Origin: Chlamydomonas sphaeroides
Lineage: Eukaryota > Chlorophyta > Chlorophyceae > Chlamydomonadales > Chlamydomonadaceae
Length of the DNA: 64,000 nucleotides
NCBI GenBank assembly: GCA_001662425.1
Contig: BDDC01000026.1
Span: 1 to 64,000 of the forward strand
Reading direction: 5' to 3'
Under the pieces are notes generated by a model. The model made no database searches. It had not been told where the DNA came from and saw nothing but the letters and a program-made list of their open reading frames with translations. Positions 11,220 through 21,642 of the stretch are shown piece after piece. The stretch's first letter is position 1. Each line of letters starts with the position of its first letter. Position numbers and translations under genes: made by a program.

Positions 11220-14200
11220 ATGCTTCCTGCTGCTGTTAGGAACGGAGGTGGCGCCCTCGCGCGGCTAGCAGGTGACAAGCCATCATGCGCGCAGAGCTCA
11301 GCTTTAACACTGGACAGCACCTTCATGGTGCCTTTGTAGCACTTGCAAGCAGCCTGGATTATTGGACATGGATGGCGCTGAAAGTCGCTCACGTTGGTGC
11401 GCTGCAGGCTTGCGCTGGGCCGCTGCCGCGTCGTCTAGCCGGGAATATGGCGCACTCATGACCACCACCGACACGGCTGGGCCGGGCGGTCGGTCCTCGG
11501 TAAGCCGCGCAAGCTGCGGGGTCGGAAATCGGGCGTGCATCGACCTAGGCGTGGGCGCAGGTGAGCGGCGTCGTCGCCACCGTCTTCGGCAGCAACGGCT
11601 TCGTGGGCTCTTACATCGTCAACGAGCTTGCCAAGCGCGGGTCTCAGGTTATCTGCCCGTTCCGGAGCACTGAGAACGAGGCAATGCACCTGAAGCAAAT
11701 GGGCGACCTGGGCCAGGTGCGCACCTTCGCTGGGCCATCGCTGCGGCGGCTAACTAGAGGGCACATGGCATGCTGACGTGCTGGGCATCGCGTGCACCTT
11801 GGCAGATTGTGCTCCAGCCGGAGTTCGACATTCGCGACGACGACGCCATCAAGCGGCACATCAGCCGCTCCAATGTCATCGTCAACTGTGTTGGCATGCG
11901 CCTGGAGACCATGAACTGGTCGTTCGACGAGGTGCACGTGGACTTCCCCAAGCGCCTCGCCAAGTGCGTGCGCGGGGCGCCTGGCGCGCAGCGGCTGTGG
12001 CTCAGGATGTGCACAGAGGCTGTGGGGCCAGGGTGTGCAAAACTCATCCCGGCGAGACCGGGGCCGGGAGGAGCCCCTGCCCAGCACGCCACACACGGTC
12101 ACACCATCGTGCCCCTGCTGTCACCCGTCTCGGCAGAATCGCGGCGGAGTCGGGGCACGTCCAGCGGCTGATCCACTTCAGCGACATGGGCGCCGACCTG
12201 TCGCACACCAGCAAGCGCATGCGGACAAAGGCGGAGGGCGACGCGGCCGTGTTGGAGGCGTTCCCCAAGGCCACCATCATCCGGTGAGGCCGCAAGATAG
12301 CTCGCCGTCCCCAAGCTGCGCGGCTGTGACTTGATCCCACGGGGGGGGGGCGCTGTGGGGGCAACGGGAACCCTACACGGCCACCCGTGGGCAGCTCCAA
12401 GCTGGTACCAGCAAAGAGCTCGATGCTGCGCGTGTTCGCTGCTCCTGCGCCCGTCTCCGAGCCGTGGAGAACAGCGGCCGTCCAGCAGCGGCTCCTGCAG
12501 CGGCGCCCCAGGGTACAAGCAGCGCCGCTTGTCAGCATGGGCGCCCCGATGCTGGGCGCCGCTATGCCGGCAGCGTGCTGCGGGACACGGCGTTCCTACA
12601 CCAGAGGCCAGGGCGGCGCAGCGCTCTGCAGAAGGACGATGGCGGTGCCGGGCCAGGGAGATGCAGGCATGCTGCCGGCCGTGGGCGCTCAACCCTTTGG
12701 GGGAGGCGCTGCTGCCTGGCCCAGTGGCGCAACGCAGCAGCTGCGTGCCGCGGCCATGCGCAGCTGCACGTGCGGCTGCAGCAACCCACAGCGGTCGGGC
12801 GTCAGGGCATGGCCAATGGCCATGGCCTGCGGTGTATGCGGCACAGCAGCGACGGTGGCACTGCTGCCGGCGGGACCAGCGGCTGCGGGCTGGTTCAGCT
12901 ACACTACCGGGCCCTGTTGTTCCCTGGCGGCACCCGCTTGGAGCCCAGCGGCGCGGTGGAGCATGGCGCTGCAGGCCTGTGATGCGCCGCCGGCCACAGA
13001 AGCGATGGCGCGAGCGCGGCAGGGGACAGCGCCCCGCGCCCTGCGTTCTCCCGTCACCTAGCGTCCTGGGGCAGTGGCAGGCCGGCCCGGCCTCCAGAGC
13101 AGCCACGGTTTCCCGCCAACCGGGAATCCCTGACCTTCGATCCAACATACGACCAGTGCACACGGCACGTCTTCCTCACCTGCTCCCGCTGCCGTCGCCC
13201 CGCAGCCCCGCCGACATCGTGGGCATTGAGGACCACTTCTTCAACTACCTCTGCTACCAGCTCACGCTGACCGTGTTTGCGCCCGTGGTGGAGAGCGGGC
13301 TCAACAAGGTGCAGCCCACGTACGTGCTGGACGTGGCGGACGCTGTGGTGGCGGCGCTGCGGCGGCCCGAGACGGCCGGGCAGACGCTCTACCTGGGCGG
13401 GCCCGAGGTGCTCACGTAAGTGGGAGGCGCCGGCGGCGGAGGATGGAGTGGTGGCCGTAGGCGGGGAAATCGTGGCGGGCTGGCTGTGCGTTGGCGCTGC
13501 TGGTGTGACATTGGGCCGCGAGGCCCGGCACGGGCTCTGCGTGCTACAACACGGCTGCTGGCCCCGGACTGCGCTGCTGGGAGGGTGGCAGCGGTCCTAC
13601 AGTGCGCCAGGCCGCTGCCGTGCTCCTATAGGGTGGCGTCGCAGGTCCGGGATGGCCAGGCCATGACCCTGCGCTAGCTGCTAGGTGGCGGAGGGCGGGT
13701 GTGTGGCGGCTGCGGCGCGCTGAGCAGCTGTGGACGCACCTCTGCATGCACCGAAGGCTCGTTCGCCTTGCGGCAGGCGGACGTCGCAACCGCTGCTCCG
13801 CGCCCTGCCTGAAACCCCACCCACCATCCCCGCCGCCGTCCACCCTCCCTGCCGCTGGTCCCTGCGGCCCCGACGCCGTGCCTGAAACCCTGCCGCCCTG
13901 GGGCTGCACGCCGTGTACGCCCTGCCCTGCTTCATTCGCGTGGCCGTCCGCCCTGTCAACGGACGGCTTGGGGTGTGACGCATGACGTACAATTTCCACC
14001 CCACCTCCTGATACAGAACACCTCCGCCCTCCCCTTCCCTCCCCCTGCCTGCCTGCCTCCCCCCCAGGCTGCGGGAGGTGTACGACCTGCTGCTCAAGAC
14101 GCTGCGCATCCACCGTGACGACACGGTGCACCTGCCCGCATGGGCGGTCAAGGCCATGTACAAGCCCATGGATAGCGTGCGCCGCATGGTGCGTGCGGGG

Positions 14201-15125
14201 CTGTGTGGGGGCGTGCGGCTGGGCCGGGGTGGTCTGTGGGCAGGCTAGGGGGACAGGAAGGGGCCATGGGGGGGGAGCAGCTGCGCCACTGACCTGCGGT
14301 CATCTGTGTCCACCCTTTGTCCCTGCAGCTGCCCGGCCTGCCCATGACCTCGCCCATGGCCACCGCCGACTATGTGGAGGAGTGCCTCCGCGACAAGGTG
14401 AAGCCCGCCCCGCCCGGCAGCTGCAGCCAACAGCACCCTGACAGTCAGCAGGGCCCGGCGCTGTAGCGCTTTGGCAGCACTCGCGCCGTAGCTGGGGTGC
14501 TCGGCGTGCGCCGCGCAGCCGGCGCACAGCTGCACTGCCAGCATGCAGGTAGCCCCGGCGACCCTATTCACGGTGTCCTGATGCACAGCGCGCCGCCCCG
14601 TGTCCTCGTGTTACTTCTCCCAGGTGGTGCCCGCGGGTGCCATGGGCTACAAGGAGCTGGAGGTGGTCCCGCAGAAGGTGACGGACGGCCTGGCCATCGA
14701 GCCAGTGCGCCACGCGCGCGTGGGCGGCTACAGGTGCGCAGCTGGGCGGGGGCCGGCGGGGGCGGGGGCCAGGCAGTTGCGGTCCATCTGCCGTGCGCGC
14801 TGTCGTCGGTAGCTGCCGCCGGAGGTGTGGGGGTCCGTTGCCGAAAGGCGGCCGCGCAGTGGCGTGGGTTAGTGCTCCAACTCCGAAACTTCCTCATTGC
14901 CTCGAGCCATCACCATCACAACCGCTGCACTGTTTGCCGGCCCCCTTGCCCCGCATCTCCTGCCGCCGTGGGGACCGCGCCAACCCCTGTGATGTGCCTC
15001 CGGTGCTGCCTGCCTGCGCCTGCGCCGCTGTGTCCCCCGCCGCCTGCACCAGGTGGGGCGACATGGCCACGGTGGCCAAGGACGTGCCCGAGTCGGTGCG
15101 CAAGTACTACAACATCAAGCAGTGA
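11220..15125 (+). CDS. NDUFA9: Mitochondrial complex I subunit NDUFA9 (39 kDa)
   Basis: Accessory subunit of NADH:ubiquinone oxidoreductase from the atypical short-chain dehydrogenase family; it binds NADPH and sits on the matrix arm near the Q site. Ten exons join in frame: 11220-11271, 11408-11499, 11561-11716, 11806-11963, 12137-12283, 13206-13415, 14068-14188, 14329-14397, 14624-14733, 15053-15125 (1188 nt, 395 aa). The first 48 residues are Arg/Ala-rich (MLPAAVRNGGGALARLAG) and look like a mitochondrial presequence encoded by its own two exons. The Rossmann motif GSNGFVG is at residues 58-64. The family segments VNCVGMRLETMNWSF, VQRLIHFSDMGAD and PADIVGIEDHFFNY follow. Intron 5 (12284-13205) is long and open on both strands but has no recognisable product. 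The gene is divergent from PF6 and followed in tandem by the coiled-coil gene. Confidence 0.93.
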
Positions 15126-15748
15126 GCGGCGGCACCTGGCGCTGTAGCGGCTCTGGGCGGAGCGGTGACTTGCTGCGGGCAGGCGCTGGCGTGGGGCGCC
15201 GAGTCCTGAGGACAGGATGGGGGCAGGGCGCCGACGGGAAGGCGCGTGGGGCGATGGGCAGAGCGTGAGGGTGCGGGCACAGCAGAGGCGGCGAGGAGCT
15301 TGGCTTAGCAACATGGCTTGTGGGGATAGTGCTGCTTGGCGGCACGTCCGAGTGCGGGTGGTGAGGACGTGAACAGAGGTCCATGCGGCACTGCCGCGGC
15401 AAAGGGGGTGCCGTTCCGGGGGTTGTGGGTTCGGCAGGGACGGCAGGGGCCGGTGCACACGGTATTGAGTCTCTTGCGATATGTTACCAGCATGTGCGAC
15501 CCTGCATCGTCGGGTTCCGGGGCAGGAACAACAGCCACGGTGACAATTTCCCAGGGGCAGTGCCGATTGATTGGACGAAAAATAGTAAGTCTGTGACCGG
15601 CAGGACCGGCCGGGGGAACGGGGGCAAAAGCGTCGCACGGGGCTGTGAGCAACATCCCCTCGAGCAGCACACGCGTTAGTGTCCACTGTAATTTGCAACC
15701 GTCCGTGCTTGCTATAGATACTGCACCTCCACAGTCCTTGTCGCAACC
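15126..15748 (+). other. NDUFA9 3' UTR and promoter of next gene
   Basis: No coding region is seen. A TGTAA at 15687-15691 is the best poly(A) candidate for NDUFA9 and lies only about 58 nt before the next ATG, so the 3' UTR of one gene probably overlaps the promoter or 5' UTR of the next. CTATAGATA at about 15712-15720 is an AT-rich, TATA-like patch. Confidence 0.45.
15687..15691 (+). terminator. putative TGTAA poly(A) signal of NDUFA9
   Basis: TGTAA on the plus strand about 560 nt past the NDUFA9 stop. No closer copy was found. Confidence 0.4.
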
Positions 15749-17163
15749 ATGTCAGCCGGAACCAAGGTCGTGGGCGGTATCCTCGGGCTAGCGGGCGTCG
15801 GCTTTGGAGGATACTACATCGTGCAGCTCCAAGAAGTCAGCAAGTATGAGAAGGACAAGAAGGACATAGTTCAGCTGATTGATTCCGAGCGGAAGAAGGC
15901 GGCCACGACGACCAAGGCACAGGCGGACCAGGAGGCACGCATTGCGGAGTTGCAGGTATGCACCTTGGGCGCCAATGCGCACGGCGACAAGAAACCCATC
16001 TTGCCGACATGCTCGCTTCCGTTCGCAGAAAGCCGAGTCGGAGCGGCAAAAGGCCATCAAGGATCTCGAGGTTTGTGACCGCAGCGACCTTTCATGCTGA
16101 TGCACCCGCCCACCGATGACCCGGAAGGTCACGCCCGCACCTGCACCTGCACGCGAGGGCACCCTGCGAGAGACCAGGAGCGGGTAGCTGGTTGCACTCC
16201 TCAGCAGCGCCCTCCATCCATTGACAGCCCCTTCCCGCCGTACCCGCCGCTCGCTGCGCGTCCTCGCCTTATGCTCCCGCTGCTTCCCCCCTCCCTACCT
16301 CCACACCCCCCTTCCCTACCGCCCAGATTAAGCTGGACGCTGCTCGCAAGCAGGTGCAGCAGCTTGAGTCGCAGCTCAAGGGGAAATCGGACGAGCTCAA
16401 GGCCAAGCAGCAGGACCTGGCCAAGGCGCACGCGCGCCTCGCCGACCTCCGCTCCGAGACCGAGCGGGCACGGCAGGTGTGCAGGCCCTCGGCCTTGACG
16501 CCCGGAAGCGGGGCCCTCACTGCTCTCTCAGCCTCAGCTTCGGGCAGTAGTTGACGTTGTAAGAGATGCAACCCGTGTTACGTTGTTACATCCCAGCCTC
16601 AGCTTCGGTGTAAAACAGCCGACCAACCCTGTTCCGCATCACCCTTCCATGCACGGCAATCGCCAATCGTCAGTCCCCAGCTGGCGGAGCACATACAGGC
16701 TCTGCTGCGACCTGGGCCTGCCTGCACAGCGCACACTTCAAACCCTATGGACGCGAGGTGCACCATGCCCGCCTGCCCCCCGCCCACCGCAGAGCGTGAC
16801 CCTGGGCGAGCAGTCGCTGGCGCTCGCGAACCAAAAGGTCGCCGAAGCCAAGCTCCTCACCAACCCGCTCAACCACCCCAAGGTGCGGGCAGCGGGGCCC
16901 AGCGCCGGTAACGCCCTCCTGCGGGTCGTAGCAGCGGGGGCCGTCGGGGCGCGGGCTGCCGGGCGCGCCCGACGAGGCGCCAGCGGCTCTTTAACGGGGG
17001 CCCAAGCGTGGGCACTGCGGCGGCATCTGCGCTCGGCGCCAAGGATAGCGACAGGGCTGCGCTCTTGTGGCCCGTGCTCCTCTTCTTAACGTGCTGTCCG
17101 GCTCGCCGTTCCGTGGCTGCTGCTGTCGCGCCGCAGGTCAAGGCGCTCATGGGCAAGAAGTGA
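15749..17163 (+). CDS. Small single-TM coiled-coil protein, unknown function
   Basis: I do not recognise this family. Five exons join in frame: 15749-15955, 16029-16070, 16327-16476, 16793-16882, 17137-17163 (516 nt, 171 aa). A short N-terminus (MSAGTK) precedes a glycine-rich hydrophobic segment at about residues 7-27 (VVGGILGLAGVGFGGYYIVQ), which should act as a membrane anchor. Residues 30-150 are Lys, Glu, Gln and Ala-rich with heptad-like spacing (for example VQQLESQLKGKSDELKAKQQ) and are predicted to form a long coiled coil. The C-terminus ends KALMGKK. The layout of one N-terminal helix followed by a soluble coiled coil occurs in several organelle inner-membrane proteins, and the gene follows NDUFA9, but a mitochondrial role is only a guess. 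Confidence 0.8.
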
Positions 17164-17643
17164 GCGGCTTGGCTTCCGAGGGCGGCGGCGGCGCCCACTG
17201 CATGAGGCCGTCTGCGGGCGCGCAGTGGGTGGCAGTCCGGCGGCGCGCGGCGCGGCGCCGCGCAACGGGCCGCCTTCACGGTAGACGGCACGGTGCGCAT
17301 TGCTGGGTGACGCCGGGGGGTGCAGCTGCCATTGCGATTGCGCTGAGGGCCGCAGGAGTGCGCGTCAAAGCAGCACGCGGCTTGGCGCGGCGTTTCGGAG
17401 GCGGGCTTGGCGCCCGATCATGGCTTATGTGGGACAGCAGGGGCAGAGGCAGAGAAGCAGGGGCAAGGCGGGTAAGGGGTGAGGGGGCTCGTCATAAATG
17501 GATTCGGCATGGTAGCATACAGTGCGCCGGCAGGCGCAGCGAGGCTGGGGCCCTGTGCTGGTGCCGGTGAGGGCGATCGCGACGGACCTGCACCTGGCCC
17601 AGGGGTCCGGGGTACACAAGCAGGGGGTGCGTTGGGTGGCGCG

Positions 17644-17679
17644 GTGGGTTGTGGGTCTGCAGCGCGTTGCCCACTGTTG
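17644..17679 (+). repeat. 36-bp repeat, copy 1
   Basis: Identical over 36 bp to 18417-18452 and starting GTGGGTTGTGGGTCTGCAGC. In the second copy the flanking CA extends the ends to CAGTGGG and CCCACTG, so it is bounded by an inverted repeat. Confidence 0.8.
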
Positions 17680-18274
17680 TTGGTCTGGTTTGGCAGCTGG
17701 TGCTGGGATGGGCATCGGGCGCTCTGCACGGCTGGATGGCATGGGCGCGGGACGCGGCCGCGGATGCGGGTGGTGTTGGGAGGTGCCTGGCATGTTCGCA
17801 GATATGGCGGTGTAAGCCCGGGATGCGGCGAGACAACCAGCGCTTCTCCTCGGTCGGCGGCCGGGCCCGCCGGCTGCCGACAGGCGCCATTCGCCGCCTA
17901 TAATCCACCGCAGGCAGAGCGCGGAGTCCAGCGGCCGGGCGGTGCGCGCACTGGGCGCCAGGTGCAGCACCTTGCGGCAGCAGCGTGCGGGGCACCGCCG
18001 CACGACGCCGCGACAGCGTGCCACACCGTGGCTCGACGGCAGCTGCTCCCCATGGTAGGTGCAGCCTGGCAGACGGCGGTGAGATACCGTGCTGTTTTTG
18101 GACATGAAGCAACACATGGACGGCCCGGCCGCCGCTATCCGGCAGGTCGTGGCAGGGCCGCACAGGGCCCCACAGCCTGGCAGCCGGTGCCTGGGAGAAG
18201 GGCGACGCGGACGGATCCGGCGCCGCCGCTGGCGCGAATGTGGAGGGGCTGTGTGGTCTGTGGTGTTCGTCCAA

Positions 18275-18304
18275 CCTTTGACTTCGTTCAAGCTCATCAT
18301 TAAC
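18275..18304 (+). repeat. TTTGACTTCGTTC dispersed repeat, diverged copy
   Basis: CCTTTGACTTCGTTCAAGCT matches the core of the copies at 29916, 32531 and 62283 but has mutations in the palindromic part (CTCATCATTAA instead of CTTATCATAAG). Confidence 0.7.
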
Positions 18305-18416
18305 CTGATGCCGGCCGCCTCCGCTGCCGTGGTGCCGGCTACCGGCGTGGCGTCAGGGAACCCCTGGGAACTGCGAGGACAGCGTGCATTGCTGCGCTTG
18401 GTGCTTTGATGTGGCA

Positions 18417-18452
18417 GTGGGTTGTGGGTCTGCAGCGCGTTGCCCACTGTTG
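18417..18452 (+). repeat. 36-bp repeat, copy 2
   Basis: Second identical copy, 773 bp downstream of the first. Its ends, CAGTGGG and CCCACTG, are inverted complements and could pair. Confidence 0.8.
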
Positions 18453-18649
18453 CGATGGTCGTTGCAGGGCTCTGTGTGTCACGCACGGTGGTGCGCTTGC
18501 GGCAACGCGCGTGCTGGCTTGGGGTTATGTCCGGGCGTGTCGGGAATCGACGTGATCATAACCAGCGCGGAGTGTGGTGATTGATAGAGGTCCCACCGCC
18601 TTGGTGTGCGCGCGGCGAGAGAACAGCACTCGTACCTACCGCGCGTATG

Positions 18650-18654
18650 TTACA
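18650..18654 (-). terminator. putative TGTAA poly(A) signal of PRXL2-like gene
   Basis: TGTAA on the minus strand about 520 nt past the stop at 19171. Low certainty because of the distance. Confidence 0.3.
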
Positions 18655-19170
18655 GGCATGGCCCTCCCAGGCGCCACGTCCCAAAGCGAACGCGAAGAGG
18701 CGACCCCACGGGCCGCCGCTCGAGGGGTGCGGTAAAACCTCGTCACTACCATGTAGGTATTCATGTCGGTCACAGGGTCATGTCAGGGCACGCCACGCGC
18801 GGCTGCGCCACGTCCGCACTGGCTCCCGTCCAAACAAAAAGAACAACCACAGACGTAGCATGACAGCGAACTACATAGATACCTCGTTCGATCTCTCCCT
18901 CACCACGCTCTGCATCGCTAGCCGCAACAAATGCCAGGCTTCCACGCCAGCTTCACGAGCGCCACACACACACACACACGAGCAGCTGAGGGCACCACCT
19001 CGGCATATCAGCCCTGCCCACATGCAGACAAGCGCCAACCGCCGCACCACAACTGCCCACACTCACGCCGAGCCCCTCCACACACTCAACCTCCAACTCC
19101 ACCTCGCCCAGCCTCACCACCCCAGACCTCAACCCTCATTTCCCGCCCAGCCCCATCCCCGGCCCCAGCC

Positions 19171-20717
19171 TCACTTCTTGCCCTCCACCACCGCCCTCGC
19201 CGCCGCCAGCACCTCCTCGGGCTCCGCCACCTGACCCAGCTGCTGCTCCAAGTGGCACCACGCCACGCCGCCCTCGCCCTGCCGGACCACCATGGCGCCG
19301 CCGCTGGTGAAGCCGTCGCCCACCAGGTTGTGCTCCTTGACGCGGCCCTGCGCCGCGCGGATGCGCGCCCAGACCGAGGAGAACGGGTTGAACAGCGGCA
19401 GCGAGGAGGGCCTGTGGGGCGTGCCGCCGTTGAGCGCGGCGAAGAAGGCCTGCAGCGTGTGAGGGACAGGCGGGCAGCGGGGGCGGGGGTGTCAGCGGAC
19501 GTGATCAGCGCGGGGCGGAGTGGCAGAGGACGGGCGGCGGTAGGGTCGTTGGAGGCGCCGCGGTGTGGCAGGCCCACGGACGATGATGAGGCGAGGCCTT
19601 GTCGGGGTCCAAGATGGTGGCACCGCGCTGCGCAACTGCGTGCCGTGAGGCGCCGCCGCTGACGGCACCGCACCGCGCCGCCCGCCGGCAGCTGGGAGTA
19701 CAACGAGTACTCCCTAGCCTTGCCTCGAATCCACCCCCCTGGTCTCCCACCTTGCTCGGGTCGTGGTAGAGGGGACCGCGCCAGAAGGGGCGGAAGGCAT
19801 CCACCTGCGGGCCAAGGTGAGGGCAGGGAGGGCACTGCGCAGTGAGCCGGTGTTCTCGGTGCCAAGTGAGCCGGTGGTTGGACCTGGGCAGCACGCCAGC
19901 TGCGCCAGGCTGACGCGGCCGCTCAGCAATTAAGGCAGCGAAGGGGGTGCTCTTGCCCGGGCAGCAAGCGCGGACGTGGCGCGCGGGGGGTGGCACGCGC
20001 GCCGCCTGGCAGGCTGTGGGCGTGGTGGATACTGGCCTAGGGACAGCGGCCGGGGGGAGAAAGGGGCTAGGAGGGCGCTCGCAGGCAGTCGCGGGCTGCT
20101 AGGGGTACCAGCTGCAATGGCGGGCGCACGGCAGGCAGTTCCGGGAGCGGGCTCGTAGGGTGAGCCGGTGATGGGGGCCGCCTTGCGTTGCCTCACCTCT
20201 CTTTGGATCCACTCGTGGATCACGCAGATGAGCGTCACGCCTAGCCGGTCAAACTCGGCCTTGTACTCCCATAGCCGCTGCGCCTCGTCGCGGCAGAGGA
20301 CTGCATGAGGGAGCAACGGCAGAGGGATATTAGCAGCAGTGGGGATGCAGGTGTCGCCGGCGTTTTGACGGGGACGTACAGGGAGCGGCGGAAAGGCCGA
20401 ATGTGGTCGCCGGCGCATCGGGCACAAATGCAGTGTTGGTGGCGTAGCGACCGGGGAAGTGCAGGGGGTTGTGGGAATGCCGTGTGTGTGGTCGTCAGCA
20501 AGCCATAAAGTGTTTTCCCGATTCGCTAATGTGTCACATTCCCCCACATTCGCGTTTAAGTAGAGGCCTCACCGCAGCCTGGGCGGCGCAGAACTAGGAT
20601 GGCCACCGGCGAATCTTGCCAGAGCGTGCTGGCAAGCACTTCGGGCCCGCCTGGTTGTGAAAATAAAACTGTCTTTGAAATGCTAGATAGCGAGGGAAGA
20701 GCGCGCGCGGCGACCAT
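19171..20717 (-). CDS. PRXL2/SelU-like thioredoxin-fold protein (AhpC-TSA_2)
   Basis: Peroxiredoxin-like 2 family (FAM213, selenoprotein U, prostamide synthase-like), redox proteins with a thioredoxin fold. Four exons join in frame: 20717-20573, 20300-20197, 19804-19751, 19449-19171 (582 nt, 193 aa). The start is the in-frame ATG at 20717. Family landmarks occur in order: LWQDSPVAILVLRRPGC ending exon 1, VLCRDEAQRLWEYKAEFDRL in exon 2, AFRPFWRGPLYHDPSK in exon 3, and HNLVGDGFTSGGAMVVRQG in exon 4. The active-site motif is RRPGCVLCR, a CxxC. SelU members carry selenocysteine at the first of these Cys; here the codon is TGC. No clear long transit peptide is present. The gene lies in tandem behind the otubain gene. 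Confidence 0.85.
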
Positions 20718-21642
20718 ACTGCTGCGAGTTGGTTGGATGGCTTGTCGATTCGTAGAGGGTAGTTCGCGGTCGGATATGTGAAGCGCCTTGTGTTTGAATT
20801 GTAATGTCCCTGTAGGTGTGGCGCTATATGAGTTGATGGGCCGGGCGGGGCCGGTAGGACTCGAGGATGATGCGAGGGTGTCACCAGAAGGCGTAACCTG
20901 GCGTGACTGCGCGAAGGTGCAAGTGTGAAGCTACGCCGCCCACATACCCAGTAACTGCAGCCATGGGAGCTAGCAGTGTACGTTGGCGTCTTGACCATGT
21001 GACGTGGTCTGGCGTGCTGGCTCGTCACCCTTGCCGCCCTACCGGGCCGCGGGCGCCCTCGGTGCGCGCTCGTCAACCCTCAGCCACAAACCACCACTGG
21101 TAGGCGATGTGGGCCCAGAACAGTTCCTCTCCTGCCCCCTACAGCGTAATTGCAGCTGACAGGTTGCGGCCTTGGCACGCCGTGGCCCTCCGTGGCGCAC
21201 GGGGAGTACGACAATAGCCGTGGCCTGACTTCCACGCTGGCTACAATTGATAGCCGTGGCCTCAAGCAGGCTTAGACCAAGGGGCGCCGCACCGCTACCT
21301 CTCGGCGCCGTGCATTCTGCCCCATAGTTTTGGGCGAGCCAGGCCCGCATGGCACAGGGCCGCTGCGCCATGCAGGCGGCGGGGGGGCGCCGCGGTCGCC
21401 GTGGCGGCGCCTTGGGCGGCTGCCGAGCTGCGGAGCGCGCTGGGGCGACGCTCGACATTCGTTACAGTGTGTCGCATATCCAAAGTGGTTATCACAGCAT
21501 TTGCAGTCACGAGAGCAGGGCTGCGCTCGCAGGCACAGGCCTCGACCGCGCGCCGATCTCCATCGCTCCCGCACTCCCCACGCTCACACCCTTGCGCTCG
21601 CTCGTCCTACCAGCAGTTCGCACGTGCTGTTGGTTGGCTTTC
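20718..21642. other. Otubain 3' flank / PRXL2-like promoter, no gene seen
   Basis: No coding region is supported. TTACA at 21462-21466 fits a TGTAA poly(A) signal for the otubain gene, about 180 nt past its stop. Some stretches (20650-20820) are less GC-rich, consistent with a 5' UTR and promoter of the downstream gene. Confidence 0.45.
21462..21466 (-). terminator. putative TGTAA poly(A) signal of otubain gene
   Basis: TGTAA on the minus strand 177 nt past the otubain stop, a typical distance. Confidence 0.45.

Larger units (their letters stand above)
17164..19170. other. Convergent intergenic region with short repeats
   Basis: No gene is supported between the coiled-coil gene and the PRXL2-like gene. 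Long open frames on both strands at 17.4-18.5 kb show no family resemblance and overlap one another, as expected by chance at this GC content. The region holds two copies of a 36-bp repeat (17644-17679, 18417-18452), one diverged copy of the TTTGACTTCGTTC repeat (18275-18304), a CA run at about 18963-18979 and a C/T-rich stretch at 19080-19170. Confidence 0.5.

Noticed and set aside
12331..12360. G-run at 12343 as an assembly error breaking NDUFA9
   Set aside because: It lies within intron 5, so the coding frame is unaffected.
12099..13163. Long open frames on both strands inside NDUFA9 intron 5
   Set aside because: The flanking exons splice in phase across it (CG/C giving Arg, then PADIVGIED), the frames show no domain, and long chance frames are expected at this GC content.
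17425..18486. 353-codon minus and 274-codon plus frames
   Set aside because: They overlap each other, contain the 36-bp repeats and the TTTGACTTCGTTC repeat, and look compositionally random.
20573..20590. Selenocysteine codon in the PRXL2-like gene
   Set aside because: The codon at the Sec position is TGC, not TGA.
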